Assembly: GCA_964589825.1 (NCBI GenBank)
Contig: CAZPUS010000022.1
Coordinates: 1-50,727, forward strand
Direction: 5' to 3'
DNA from: CAZPUS01 sp964589825
Lineage (GTDB): Bacteria; Fibrobacterota; Chitinivibrionia; Chitinivibrionales; WJKA01
Length of the DNA: 50,727 nt
Position 1 is the first letter of the stretch. Each line of letters begins with the position of its first letter. The notes under the pieces were generated by a model. It was not told the DNA's origin. It was given only the letters and a program-made list of their open reading frames with translations, and did not search any database. Below are positions 1-7,740 of the stretch, in pieces. A program made the translations under genes and the position numbers.

Positions 1-55
1 GTGCCCCTGCGGCAGCGGAAGAAAGTACAAAAACTGCTGCGGCAGGAAGACGTAA
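1..55 (+). CDS. C-terminal tail of a SEC-C motif protein (partial, possibly SecA)
   Basis: Only the 3' end of this gene lies in the window. Reading from base 2, the last 17 codons are CPCGSGRKYKNCCGRKT followed by TAA at 53-55. This is a SEC-C zinc-binding motif of the form C-x-C-x8-C-C. Such tails end SecA translocases, where the zinc finger binds SecB and the ribosome, and they also end several small unrelated proteins. Nothing upstream is available, so SecA is a possibility and not a call. The 71-codon open frame starting at base 1 in the other frame is a shadow of this tail. Confidence 0.8.
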   Translation, partial: CPCGSGRKYKNCCGRKT

Positions 56-291
56 CGTGTCACTGCTGCATAATAATGCGAAAACGTGCAGCCACCATCA
101 TTACAAAAACATACCGGCAGTGGCTTTGCGATTTGCCCCTAATAATGTGTCATCAGAGATGGACGCCTACACCCCGTGGCATATTCTTCAATGATATTGT
201 ATATTATAATATATAACCTCTATTAATTCATGAAAACCGAGTGGGGGAGATGCCCTGCTTTTTCTTTTTTATCGCTGTAAAGGAGGCTGAA

Positions 292-957
292 ATGAGAAAA
301 AAACAGATTGTGGCAATTATTGCACTGGTAAGCGCAATAGTGTGGTATCCTGCCGATTCTCAGACGACGTTTCTGGACACGGTCTGTCTGTCCGAAAGCG
401 CGGATACACTGCTCGATATCGCGGCCCTTATACCCGAAGCGGACAGTGTGGCGGACAGCCTGGGGTTTTCGCTCGATTCAATGGAAGCAGAGGGCAGCTG
501 TGACTCAATAACATTGCTCTATCCGATATCCCTCGGCGGCGGGAACTCGTACTATGTACCGGTTATGACCTTCAAAAAAGCGGGCTCCTGCACGCTCGAT
601 GTTTCCTCTCCCATGGGTTTTGATACCACGATAAATACCTGTATACTCGGGATAATTGCAGATGGCGACGGTGCATCCCGCAACGCCGCTGTCTCCGGTA
701 TATCTATACAGACACGCCACAACGGTGATGATGGCCTCGTGGTGCAGCTGCAAACGGCTAATACGACCATACACACGCTTTCATGCGTACGTGCCGACGG
801 CATGATACTTTTTACCACACCTCTTCAGGATGGACGGGCTGAGGTCGCGCTACCTCATAATATCGCGCAAATGCCCGTGTATCTGCATGCACGAAACCGG
901 GAGGGAGACGTAGTGTTAAAAAAAACACTCGTCACCGAAGATTTTCACCTGAAATGA
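292..957 (+). CDS. Secreted hypothetical protein
   Basis: Predicted 221-residue exported protein of unknown function. The ATG at 292 is preceded by a strong AAGGAGG-like ribosome site, so I prefer it to the GTG at 241. Residues 1-24 look like a Sec signal peptide: MRKKQ followed by a hydrophobic stretch. The mature part is acidic and rich in Ser, Asp and Thr. The last ~60 residues (an IHTLSCVRADG-like strand, then a GDVVLKKTLV end) weakly resemble the C-terminal beta-sandwich sorting domains of secreted proteins in this phylum. That resemblance is only a pattern impression. The gene stands alone between the SEC-C gene tail and a long non-coding stretch. Confidence 0.75.
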   Translation: MRKKQIVAIIALVSAIVWYPADSQTTFLDTVCLSESADTLLDIAALIPEADSVADSLGFSLDSMEAEGSCDSITLLYPISLGGGNSYYVPVMTFKKAGSCTLDVSSPMGFDTTINTCILGIIADGDGASRNAAVSGISIQTRHNGDDGLVVQLQTANTTIHTLSCVRADGMILFTTPLQDGRAEVALPHNIAQMPVYLHARNREGDVVLKKTLVTEDFHLK

Positions 958-1015
958 TCCGGGGTATCCACACAATCTGCGGTTATGCGCACTATGCGTT
1001 CGTTACCTGTAAATT

Positions 1016-1212
1016 CACGGTCGTACCGATGCCACAATAATCGTACGACCTGGTGCTGCGCTTGTCACCGCAATCATCGGGGGTGTTCATCCGGGTTTGG
1101 GATGAATGGCCACAGATTAACCCCTTGCGTATAACCCTCATAAAAACAAGGGCTTAATTAGTAACACAGAAGTAGTATCGGTGGTGCGCGGGGTCCTTTG
1201 ACCCCGTTTTTT
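1016..1212 (+). ncRNA. Possible structured RNA or structured 3' region
   Basis: This stretch between the secreted protein and the rfb cluster has no good open frame but several hairpins. One is an 8-bp perfect stem GGTCGTAC/GTACGACC (1019-1026 and 1043-1050) that can extend to CAC/GTG at its base. A second is a 7-bp stem TTCATCC/GGATGAA (1086-1092 and 1100-1106). A third is CCCT/AGGG (1135-1138 and 1149-1152). It ends at an intrinsic terminator. I recognised no known RNA family, riboswitch or tRNA feature, and no clear promoter. It could simply be the 3' untranslated region of the gene ending at 957. Confidence 0.35.
1190..1212 (+). terminator. Intrinsic terminator
   Basis: A 6-bp stem GGGGTC/GACCCC with a CTTT loop is followed by GTTTTTT. 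It ends transcription coming from the secreted-protein gene or from the structured stretch before it. Confidence 0.75.
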
Positions 1213-1757
1213 ATGGGCAGAACAATGGACAAAAAACGTAAGTTGTTGAACTAAGCGGTGGTAGCAGTGGCGGCATGGTATGTGCTTCTGACCTGACATG
1301 CAATTAGTCTTTTCTGTATACGGCTGTAACGTGCGTATATTTCATCTTTGTACGTGCCGGTAATCTATTGTATGACACTTTCGCGGGAAAAAAACAGATA
1401 CTGGAATTATCGTACTTCTTTTTTAACTGTTGCATAGACATACCTTCTATGGTTTGTAGTAAAGATAATGTGGGCTTCGGTATGTCTACAAAATCAGAGA
1501 TAGATCGCGGATAAAAATCTCGGGTTTATGCACAGGCTTGACTTCTGCATGAGCTTTTCGCAATTGCTGACACGCGATTGACCGGAGGGTGTTTTCGTAA
1601 AATACGTGGTAATGACGTATATTTTGCGTTACAATATGCATGTGTGATGCAAATGGCACGTCATGTACCACTTTCTTTGATATAGAGCTTTTCAAATTGA
1701 CGTTCGGTATTATTGCATCTCCGTAATATGTGTCACTTTTAATTCAAGGAGTCCCGT
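1213..1757. other. Non-coding spacer upstream of the rfb cluster, with a 10-bp inverted repeat
   Basis: No convincing gene is seen in these 545 bases. A perfect 10-bp inverted repeat, TAGACATACC at 1435-1444 and GGTATGTCTA at 1479-1488, is separated by 34 bases. It could be an operator or a hairpin. The spacer ends with the AAGGAG ribosome site of the next gene. Confidence 0.4.
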
Positions 1758-2561
1758 ATGGTCGATCTGTCCAAGTATACCTGTGTCATTCTCTGCGGCG
1801 GGCAGGGAACACGTATACGTTCGGTATCCGAATTCATGCCAAAACCCCTGATCGATGTAGGCGGGAAGCCCATCCTGTGGCATATAATGAAGACCTATTC
1901 GTTTTACGGGATTCGTAAATTCGTACTGTGTCTGGGCTACAAGGGTGACATGATTATGGATTATTTTGAAAATTATCATACCCGCAATCACGATTTTACC
2001 ATGCAGGTGAACCGAATCGATGAAAAAACAATCCACTACGACGGCAGAGAGGACGCGGATGTAAACGAGTGGGAAATCACCTTCGCACTTACGGGCGAAG
2101 AGACGATGACCGGTGGCCGGGTAAACCGCATTCGCAAGTATATAGATCAGGACTATTTTTTCTGTACATACGGAGACGGGGTGAGTGATGTCGATATTAA
2201 CCGGTTGTTCGAGTATCATACGCAAAAAGGAAAGATCGCGACGCTTACCGGTGTAAACCTTCCGACCACGTTCGGTATCGTGGAATCGGATGATGAGAAT
2301 ATCGTTACGTCGTTTCGTGAAAAACCGGTTCTTTCCGGTCTTATAAACGGCGGATTTTTCGTTTTCACACAGGAGATCTTCGATTATCTGGACGACGACC
2401 GCACGGTACTGGAAGGTAAACCCTTTAAAAAACTCGTTCGAAATCACGAAATCGCCATGTATGTGCACGACGGTTTCTGGCAGTGTATGGATACCTACAA
2501 GGATTTTCAGAAGCTCAACTCGATGTGGAAAGAAGATAACGCACCCTGGAAATTATGGTAA
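1758..2561 (+). CDS. rfbF: Glucose-1-phosphate cytidylyltransferase
   Basis: Makes CDP-glucose from glucose-1-phosphate and CTP, the first step toward CDP-linked 3,6-dideoxy or branched sugars of surface polysaccharides. The 267 residues open with the nucleotidyltransferase signature LCGGQGTR (residues 12-19) and the MPKP substrate loop (27-30). The length and the sequence throughout match the RfbF family. The start is set by AAGGAG 8 bases upstream. It is followed by the CDP-glucose dehydratase gene, the normal partner. The spacer of ~140 bases between them has no gene. Confidence 0.95.
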   Translation: MVDLSKYTCVILCGGQGTRIRSVSEFMPKPLIDVGGKPILWHIMKTYSFYGIRKFVLCLGYKGDMIMDYFENYHTRNHDFTMQVNRIDEKTIHYDGREDADVNEWEITFALTGEETMTGGRVNRIRKYIDQDYFFCTYGDGVSDVDINRLFEYHTQKGKIATLTGVNLPTTFGIVESDDENIVTSFREKPVLSGLINGGFFVFTQEIFDYLDDDRTVLEGKPFKKLVRNHEIAMYVHDGFWQCMDTYKDFQKLNSMWKEDNAPWKLW

Positions 2562-2702
2562 AAAGAGACGTGGCGCTTCGTTGCTGCATGCGTGTGTGAA
2601 ATAGAGTGATTGGATAAAAGAAGTGCGGCCGCGTACGAGCCGGCGGATAACATGTCCGGGGCCGCGCCGCACAAGTTACCCGGCAAAGAAATGGAGAGTA
2701 CC

Positions 2703-3800
2703 ATGGGTGCATTGTTCAACAGTATGTATGAGGGAAAAAAAGTCTTTGTAACGGGCCATACCGGATTCAAAGGTTCATGGCTTTGTCTGTGGCTCACACA
2801 GCTGGGGGCGGAGGTAGTCGGATACTCGCTGCAGCCTTCTACCGAGCCGGCTCATTACAATTTGTTACAGCTTGACATGGAGTCGATAATAGGTGATATC
2901 ACCGACAGAGAAACGCTGCAAAAACATATGGAGCGAACCTCGCCCGATATAGTGATACATATGGCGGCACAGCCGCTGGTGCGCTATTCGTATCGCCATC
3001 CCCATGAAACATACATGAGTAATGTGATAGGTACGTGCAATGTGTGTGAGGCCTGCAGGCATATCGATTCGGTGCGTGCGCTCGTTGCGGTCACTACCGA
3101 TAAGGTATACGAAAACAATGAGTGGATCTGGGGCTATCGGGAAATAGACCGTCTGGGAGGGTTTGACCCCTACAGCGCGTCAAAGGCGTGTGCCGAAACA
3201 GTAATATCGAGTTATCGCAACAGCTATCTGCCCCCTGATAGTTACGGCACTAACCATTCGACGCTTATTGCCAGTGTCCGGGCCGGGAACGTAATCGGAG
3301 GAGGCGACTGGTCGCAAGACCGTCTCATTCCGGATATCGCCAAAGCGACTGCAAAGGGAGAGAACGTCGTGATACGCAATCCAGGAGGCGTGCGCCCGTG
3401 GCAACATGTGCTCGAGTGCCTCAGCGGGTACCTGACCGTCGGAGCCGAACTGCTCCGGGGACGGGTCGAATGTGGGGATGCATTCAATTTTGGTCCTGAT
3501 GCGGATGATGCAATACCCGTGGGACAGATGGTAGCACAAATGAAGAAATACTGGCCAGATATTCGTTCGTGTGCACAAGCGCAGGCGGATGCGCCCCATG
3601 AAGCGGGCTATCTGAAACTCGACTGTGCAAAGGCCCGGCATTATTTACACTGGCGGCCCGTGTGGGGGTGTGACACCGCGCTCGAGCTTACTGCGCAATG
3701 GTACCGGGATTTTTACAAAACCGCCGCAGTCAACAGCAGCGACAATCTGCACAGATATATCGAAGAAGCTCGTCGAAAAGAGGCGGTATGGACAAAGTAG
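2703..3800 (+). CDS. rfbG: CDP-glucose 4,6-dehydratase
   Basis: NAD-dependent short-chain dehydrogenase/reductase that turns CDP-glucose into CDP-4-keto-6-deoxyglucose. Of 365 residues, TGHTGFKG (17-24) is the dinucleotide-binding loop, TTDK lies at 131-134 and the catalytic YxxxK is Y157/K161. I start it at ATG 2703, with GGAG 6 bases upstream, rather than at the upstream in-frame start at 2610, whose extra 31 residues do not resemble the family. It overlaps the next gene by 13 bases, indicating an operon. Confidence 0.94.
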   Translation: MGALFNSMYEGKKVFVTGHTGFKGSWLCLWLTQLGAEVVGYSLQPSTEPAHYNLLQLDMESIIGDITDRETLQKHMERTSPDIVIHMAAQPLVRYSYRHPHETYMSNVIGTCNVCEACRHIDSVRALVAVTTDKVYENNEWIWGYREIDRLGGFDPYSASKACAETVISSYRNSYLPPDSYGTNHSTLIASVRAGNVIGGGDWSQDRLIPDIAKATAKGENVVIRNPGGVRPWQHVLECLSGYLTVGAELLRGRVECGDAFNFGPDADDAIPVGQMVAQMKKYWPDIRSCAQAQADAPHEAGYLKLDCAKARHYLHWRPVWGCDTALELTAQWYRDFYKTAAVNSSDNLHRYIEEARRKEAVWTK

Positions 3801-4723
3801 TACTTGTCAGCGGTGCAAACGGTTTTATCGGTCGCCATTTTGTCCACTCGTTGCTGCAGCAGCAGGACGCGGTAATAGTGGCAACCGATATTACGTCTTC
3901 GCCCGCTCCCATGTACCGGGAAACGAATCCACGTCTCAATTATGTGGCCGGAGATATCACCGATCCCGGATTCATAAAACAGCTCTCCGAGTCGCACCGC
4001 TATGATCATATCGTTCATTTCGCGGCAATGCTGGGAAGCGGCGGTGACAGCAGCGCACGTGTGCGTCAGTATCGCGTGAACACCATGCCTGTGTTTCACT
4101 TGTGCGAAATCGCACGTGCACATGACGCTCATATTCTTTTTCCTTCCACCGGTCTTGTATATGATAACCGGGCGCACGCGCCTTTTAAGGAAGATGAGAC
4201 GCCGTGCAGACCGTCAAACTTTTATGCCATGACAAAAAAAACCGCAGAAGAGATGATTCTGCACTATGCCGGCACATACGGCATTCAGTATACGATTTTT
4301 AGGCCTGCGGTGGTATACGGCCCCGGACAGCGGGGAGCAATGTTTATACCGCAAATGATGGAATCGCTCGTACAACGCACGTCCTTCGATATGACCGCGG
4401 GAGAACAGAAACGCGATTTTATTTTTGTGGATGATTTTGTCAACGCGCTGCAAAAGGCGATATACGCGCCTTTTCAGGCACAGGGGGTCTTTAATGTAAG
4501 TAGCATTCAGGCGGTCTCCATGCAGGAGGTGGTTGCCACAGCCTACAAAGTGAGTGGCCTTTCCGGTTTAGTAAACGTGGGTGCATTAGAGTATAGACCA
4601 AACGAAACCTGGAACTATTGTCTCGATAATACGAAACTGAGAACGCAGCTTCAGTGGAAGCCCTGGACTGCACTGGAAAACGGGATCCGCGCTGTATGGA
4701 TAGATATGCAAAGCACTCTGTAG
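3788..4723 (+). CDS. NAD-dependent epimerase/dehydratase, probably acting on a CDP-sugar
   Basis: An extended SDR protein of 311 residues. The GxxGxxG loop is GANGFIG (9-15) and the catalytic Tyr-Lys pair is Y146/K150 in YAMTK. The start codon lies inside the end of rfbG, so the two are probably translationally coupled. The context (rfbF, rfbG, then this) suggests it reduces or epimerises the CDP-4-keto-6-deoxyhexose. Relatives in such clusters include CDP-abequose/paratose synthases and CDP-tyvelose epimerases. I cannot tell which product is made. No 3-dehydrase (RfbH type) is seen here. Confidence 0.85.
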   Translation: MDKVVLVSGANGFIGRHFVHSLLQQQDAVIVATDITSSPAPMYRETNPRLNYVAGDITDPGFIKQLSESHRYDHIVHFAAMLGSGGDSSARVRQYRVNTMPVFHLCEIARAHDAHILFPSTGLVYDNRAHAPFKEDETPCRPSNFYAMTKKTAEEMILHYAGTYGIQYTIFRPAVVYGPGQRGAMFIPQMMESLVQRTSFDMTAGEQKRDFIFVDDFVNALQKAIYAPFQAQGVFNVSSIQAVSMQEVVATAYKVSGLSGLVNVGALEYRPNETWNYCLDNTKLRTQLQWKPWTALENGIRAVWIDMQSTL

Positions 4724-4735
4724 CCCGGCCGTAAA

Positions 4736-5298
4736 ATGCCAGAGACCACCTATGCCGTAATAGCAGTAAGACCCATCATGGCGTTGATCTGTGTCACCAT
4801 TCAGGTGCAGATATTTTGTGATTTTTCCGCGTACTCCGATATCGCCATAGGTGCGTCCCGCATTCTCGGCTTTCGTCTCATGACTAATTTCAGACGCCCG
4901 TATTTTGCACAATCCATACCCGAATTCTGGCGCAGATGGCATATCTCCCTTTCCACCTGGTTCAGGGATTATTGCTATATTCCGCTTGGAGGCAGCAGAA
5001 AGGGCACAAAGCGCTGGGTATTCAACATCGCGTTGCACAGAGACACGGCATTCAATTTGTCGTGCTTTATATTCCTTCAAAAAAGACTATGTTCGCGGAG
5101 AACGAGCTGTCCCGTGAAATGAGCGAGCTGATCGACAGGATCGAGGCGGAGGGGATAGCGGTGGTGGATCTTCGCAAACCGTTTAACGCTTCCGGCAACC
5201 CGCGTTCTTTGTATTATCTCGATGACGGTCACTGGAACAAAGACGGGATATTGACTGCGGCACGATATATTGCACAACAATACCGCAAGATGGAATAA
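4736..5298 (+). pseudogene. Remnant of an MBOAT acyltransferase joined to the end of an SGNH/AlgX-type protein
   Basis: Two gene pieces lie end to end in different frames. The frame from 4736 carries about 100 residues of the conserved core of MBOAT O-acyltransferases (AlgI/DltB type): the QIFCDFSAYSDIAIG stretch, then EFWRRWHISLSTWFRDY and a YIPLGG motif. It breaks off before the catalytic His region. From about 5035, in another frame with no start codon, comes the C-terminal end of an AlgJ/AlgX/DHHW-like SGNH protein, including LDDGHWNKDG, and a stop at 5296-5298. In intact systems these two proteins are adjacent partners in polysaccharide O-acetylation. An internal deletion with a junction near 5030-5040 explains the arrangement. 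A short assembly misjoin is the alternative. Confidence 0.8.
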
Positions 5299-5322
5299 CG
5301 GCAATGAATACCGCAAAAGATG

Positions 5323-6645
5323 TTATCGCGAAAAATTGTCTTCCATGCGGGCATTGGATGCGTTCATACGCTGGATGCGCTGTGCAAGAAGACGTGCAAG
5401 AAAGAGTCCGTAGTGTGGATTATTACGTATCGCGGTGACAAAGTCACGTTTGGAAATCTTGATTAGTTTTCCCCTGGTTATTGCAACCACGGTCGCGTTT
5501 CTGCGCTGGTTGAGCAGAAAGGACATCTCGCCCATGAAGACGTCGTTAGGGCCGAGCGTCGAGACCGTACTGTCGTCGACTTCGACCGAGTATGTCCCCT
5601 TGACGATATAATACATGAAATCTCCCGCCTCTCCCTGCATGAATACCGTCTCTGCGGGTTCCACGGTTGTCGTCTCCATTTTTTCAAGCGATTCCGGAAG
5701 CAGGTTTTCGGTCTCTTTCTGATGGGTGATCTCGAACTGAACCTCGTTTCCCTTTTCGTTGTACTGCAGGTTTTTGGTCATATGACTCGCAAGAAGAAGC
5801 CCCCGACCGTGCAGTTCGGTACTTGGCTGGTCATTTTTATTGTTCAGGCGTTTTCTCCAGTCAAACCCCCCGCCCTGATCAGCGATGAGAAAGCGTGAGT
5901 CACGGTCCCTGATATCGTACTCGAACAGTACCCGGCGGTTGACGAGTTCGGGGTTTTGCTCTTTTTTGAGACTGATAAGCTCACGGATATCCCTGCCATC
6001 GTCAAGCCATTGCGATTTTTCATCATATCCTATTTCGCAGTTTCCGTGTTCCACCGCATTAAGCAACAGCTCCTGAAGTGCGAGCATAATCGTTTGTTTG
6101 CCTCTCTGATCGACCTTGCGGGTAGTATACAGGAAGTTGCTGATAAGTCGACTGTAGCAATGGGCTTCGAGCACATCGTTGTGCAGCCTGAATGAGCCGG
6201 AAATATGTTTGATCATCTCCATGTGAAGTCTGTGCTGGTACAACAGACGGATATTGTCAGATACCACAGAAAGAATCGTCGGCAAATCGTTTAGAATGTC
6301 GTTATGATAGATGGTAACGATAATATGCGCGTTGATTTGTTCGTCTATTTGTTTTTCGGTTTCAAATGAATCGCATATTGCGATGATGCCTCCCGACACA
6401 AGCCACGAATCTTTTTCTACCGCAGAAAGAATTTCGAACGGGCAAAGTTCGGGATTCGAAAAATCGAGGAAATACAGGGGAGGAAATTCGGTACGTAATA
6501 GCTCCAGTGCGTCCTCGAGCTGATCGGTGAACACCAGCATTTCTTTTGGGAAGCCCAGCTGCAGCAATGTACTGCTGAGTTTTTTGCGTATTTTGCCCTT
6601 TTTGATTATTGCCGGAAGTACTCGGAATTTTTTGGGGTCGATCAT
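5323..6645 (-). CDS. Pseudo-receiver, RsbW-type ATPase and cNMP-binding regulator
   Basis: A 440-residue cytoplasmic regulator with three parts. Residues ~1-130 have the alternating strand/helix look of a response-regulator receiver and an Asp in YFLDFS, but the N-terminal acidic pair is missing. Residues ~165-310 form a GHKL ATPase of the anti-sigma/RsbW type: N box ELLLNAVEHGN, G1 box ADQGGGFD, G2 box GRGLLLASHM. Residues ~325-430 form a cyclic-nucleotide-binding domain containing GEAGDFMYYIVKG and ending in LARLLAQRIQRM. No DNA-binding domain or phospho-acceptor His is seen. It probably works by partner switching. The gene converges on the acyltransferase remnant, 24 bases away. No good ribosome site was found for the ATG at 6645. 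Confidence 0.85.
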   Translation of the reverse strand: MIDPKKFRVLPAIIKKGKIRKKLSSTLLQLGFPKEMLVFTDQLEDALELLRTEFPPLYFLDFSNPELCPFEILSAVEKDSWLVSGGIIAICDSFETEKQIDEQINAHIIVTIYHNDILNDLPTILSVVSDNIRLLYQHRLHMEMIKHISGSFRLHNDVLEAHCYSRLISNFLYTTRKVDQRGKQTIMLALQELLLNAVEHGNCEIGYDEKSQWLDDGRDIRELISLKKEQNPELVNRRVLFEYDIRDRDSRFLIADQGGGFDWRKRLNNKNDQPSTELHGRGLLLASHMTKNLQYNEKGNEVQFEITHQKETENLLPESLEKMETTTVEPAETVFMQGEAGDFMYYIVKGTYSVEVDDSTVSTLGPNDVFMGEMSFLLNQRRNATVVAITRGKLIKISKRDFVTAIRNNPHYGLFLARLLAQRIQRMNASNARMEDNFSR

Positions 6646-6688
6646 GGTATGCTCATGGGTGTAGTAAAAGAGGAGCGATTATTTAATA

Positions 6689-6851
6689 CCTGAATTGAGC
6701 GATTTTGTGTGCGGCTTCTGCTGCCATCCGCACTACTTGTATGTGCTGGAAAACCATGAGACAACCAGCAAGGTTGTCCTATGGTTTTTGAGATCACAAT
6801 GGCAGCACGACTTACCGCATCTTACATCAAAACAACCGCTCAATATTCAGC
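6689..6851. mobile_element. MITE-like foldback element, copy A
   Basis: A 163-bp element beginning CCTGAATTGAGCG and ending CGCTCAATATTCAGC. It has long imperfect terminal inverted repeats and an inner palindrome (an AACCATGAGACAACC arm facing GGTTGTCCTATGGTT). It is flanked by TAATA on both sides (6684-6688 and 6852-6856), which looks like a 5-bp target-site duplication. The sequence closely matches copies B, C and D. It encodes no protein. Confidence 0.8.
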
Positions 6852-6931
6852 TAATATACGATACTTCATTTTTCACATTTTTTCAACCCCCGGAATTTGC
6901 CGATTATTGAGAGTCGCAGCTATGAATACAG

Positions 6932-7579
6932 TCACTGCTGAAACGAAAATGTCTGTGTTGCATAACATCGCACGGGCACCCCGTCCTTTTGTGCCGGAGT
7001 GAATTTCCACTGCTGCAGGGTCTCTCTCACTTCACGTTCGATGCTTGGGTGCGGCGCGTCAATCGATACGATGCGCTCTACAGTACCGCGTACGCCAATG
7101 ACGAATTTCGCGAGCGCCTCGCCCCTTATTTCGAGCTTTTGTGCGATAAACGGGTATTCGGGGGCCGGGCTTATGCGCTTTTGGGGAGCGACATCGACGT
7201 CTCCCTGAGAAAATACCAGTACACCCGTATCTGCGGCGGCATATCCGGCGGCGGCATCCTGTGTGGATGTAACAGAAAGGTCGGGCGTAAAACGCATCGG
7301 TAATCTGCGGGTCCGTTTTTTCCCGGATGGTTGCTGTACGGAACGGAGGCGACGTTGCATTTTTTTTGTCTCCTCCTCTTCTTCAGGCGGTTTTACAATT
7401 TCGGCAACAATGCGTCGCGTATCCGGAGTCTCTTTATATGTATTATCCGTGCGTGTGGACATAAGCTCCTGCGTGATTGATATCAGTGCAAAGAGTACCA
7501 CGGTAATAGATATCGAGGCTACCGCGAAAGCGGCTTTTTTGAGCAGAGTGTGAAGGGAATGGTATCGCATTATACGCAA
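6932..7579 (-). CDS. TonB-family energy transducer
   Basis: A 215-residue inner-membrane protein with one N-terminal membrane span (about residues 16-36). A charged, proline-containing linker follows (VKPPEEEEETKK, then arginine-rich). The C-terminal TonB domain runs from ~125 to 215 and contains PEYPFIAQKLEIRGEALAKF and the final WKFTPAQKDGVPV strand. Such proteins pass proton-motive force to outer-membrane transporters. No exbB, exbD or TonB-dependent receptor is in the window, so its motor and receptor must be elsewhere. priA lies ~160 bases downstream on the same strand. Confidence 0.85.
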   Translation of the reverse strand: MRIMRYHSLHTLLKKAAFAVASISITVVLFALISITQELMSTRTDNTYKETPDTRRIVAEIVKPPEEEEETKKMQRRLRSVQQPSGKKRTRRLPMRFTPDLSVTSTQDAAAGYAAADTGVLVFSQGDVDVAPQKRISPAPEYPFIAQKLEIRGEALAKFVIGVRGTVERIVSIDAPHPSIEREVRETLQQWKFTPAQKDGVPVRCYATQTFSFQQ

Positions 7580-7740
7580 AAAGTGTGGAACACACGAAGA
7601 TGCACGGTATCGTGCGTGAACAGGTGCAAGTAAAAAAACGGTTTCATCTGGTATTCGGGCGGCAGCTTCATAGTAGTAACCTATGGCACATTTGTTCCGG
7701 CTGCAAAGGTGGTTTTGCCTGTCGAACCACTCGGTTCGGG

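Noticed and set aside
1..216. Open frame of 71 codons at the start of the window
   Set aside because: The SEC-C motif is in a different frame with a stop at 53-55; this frame is its shadow.
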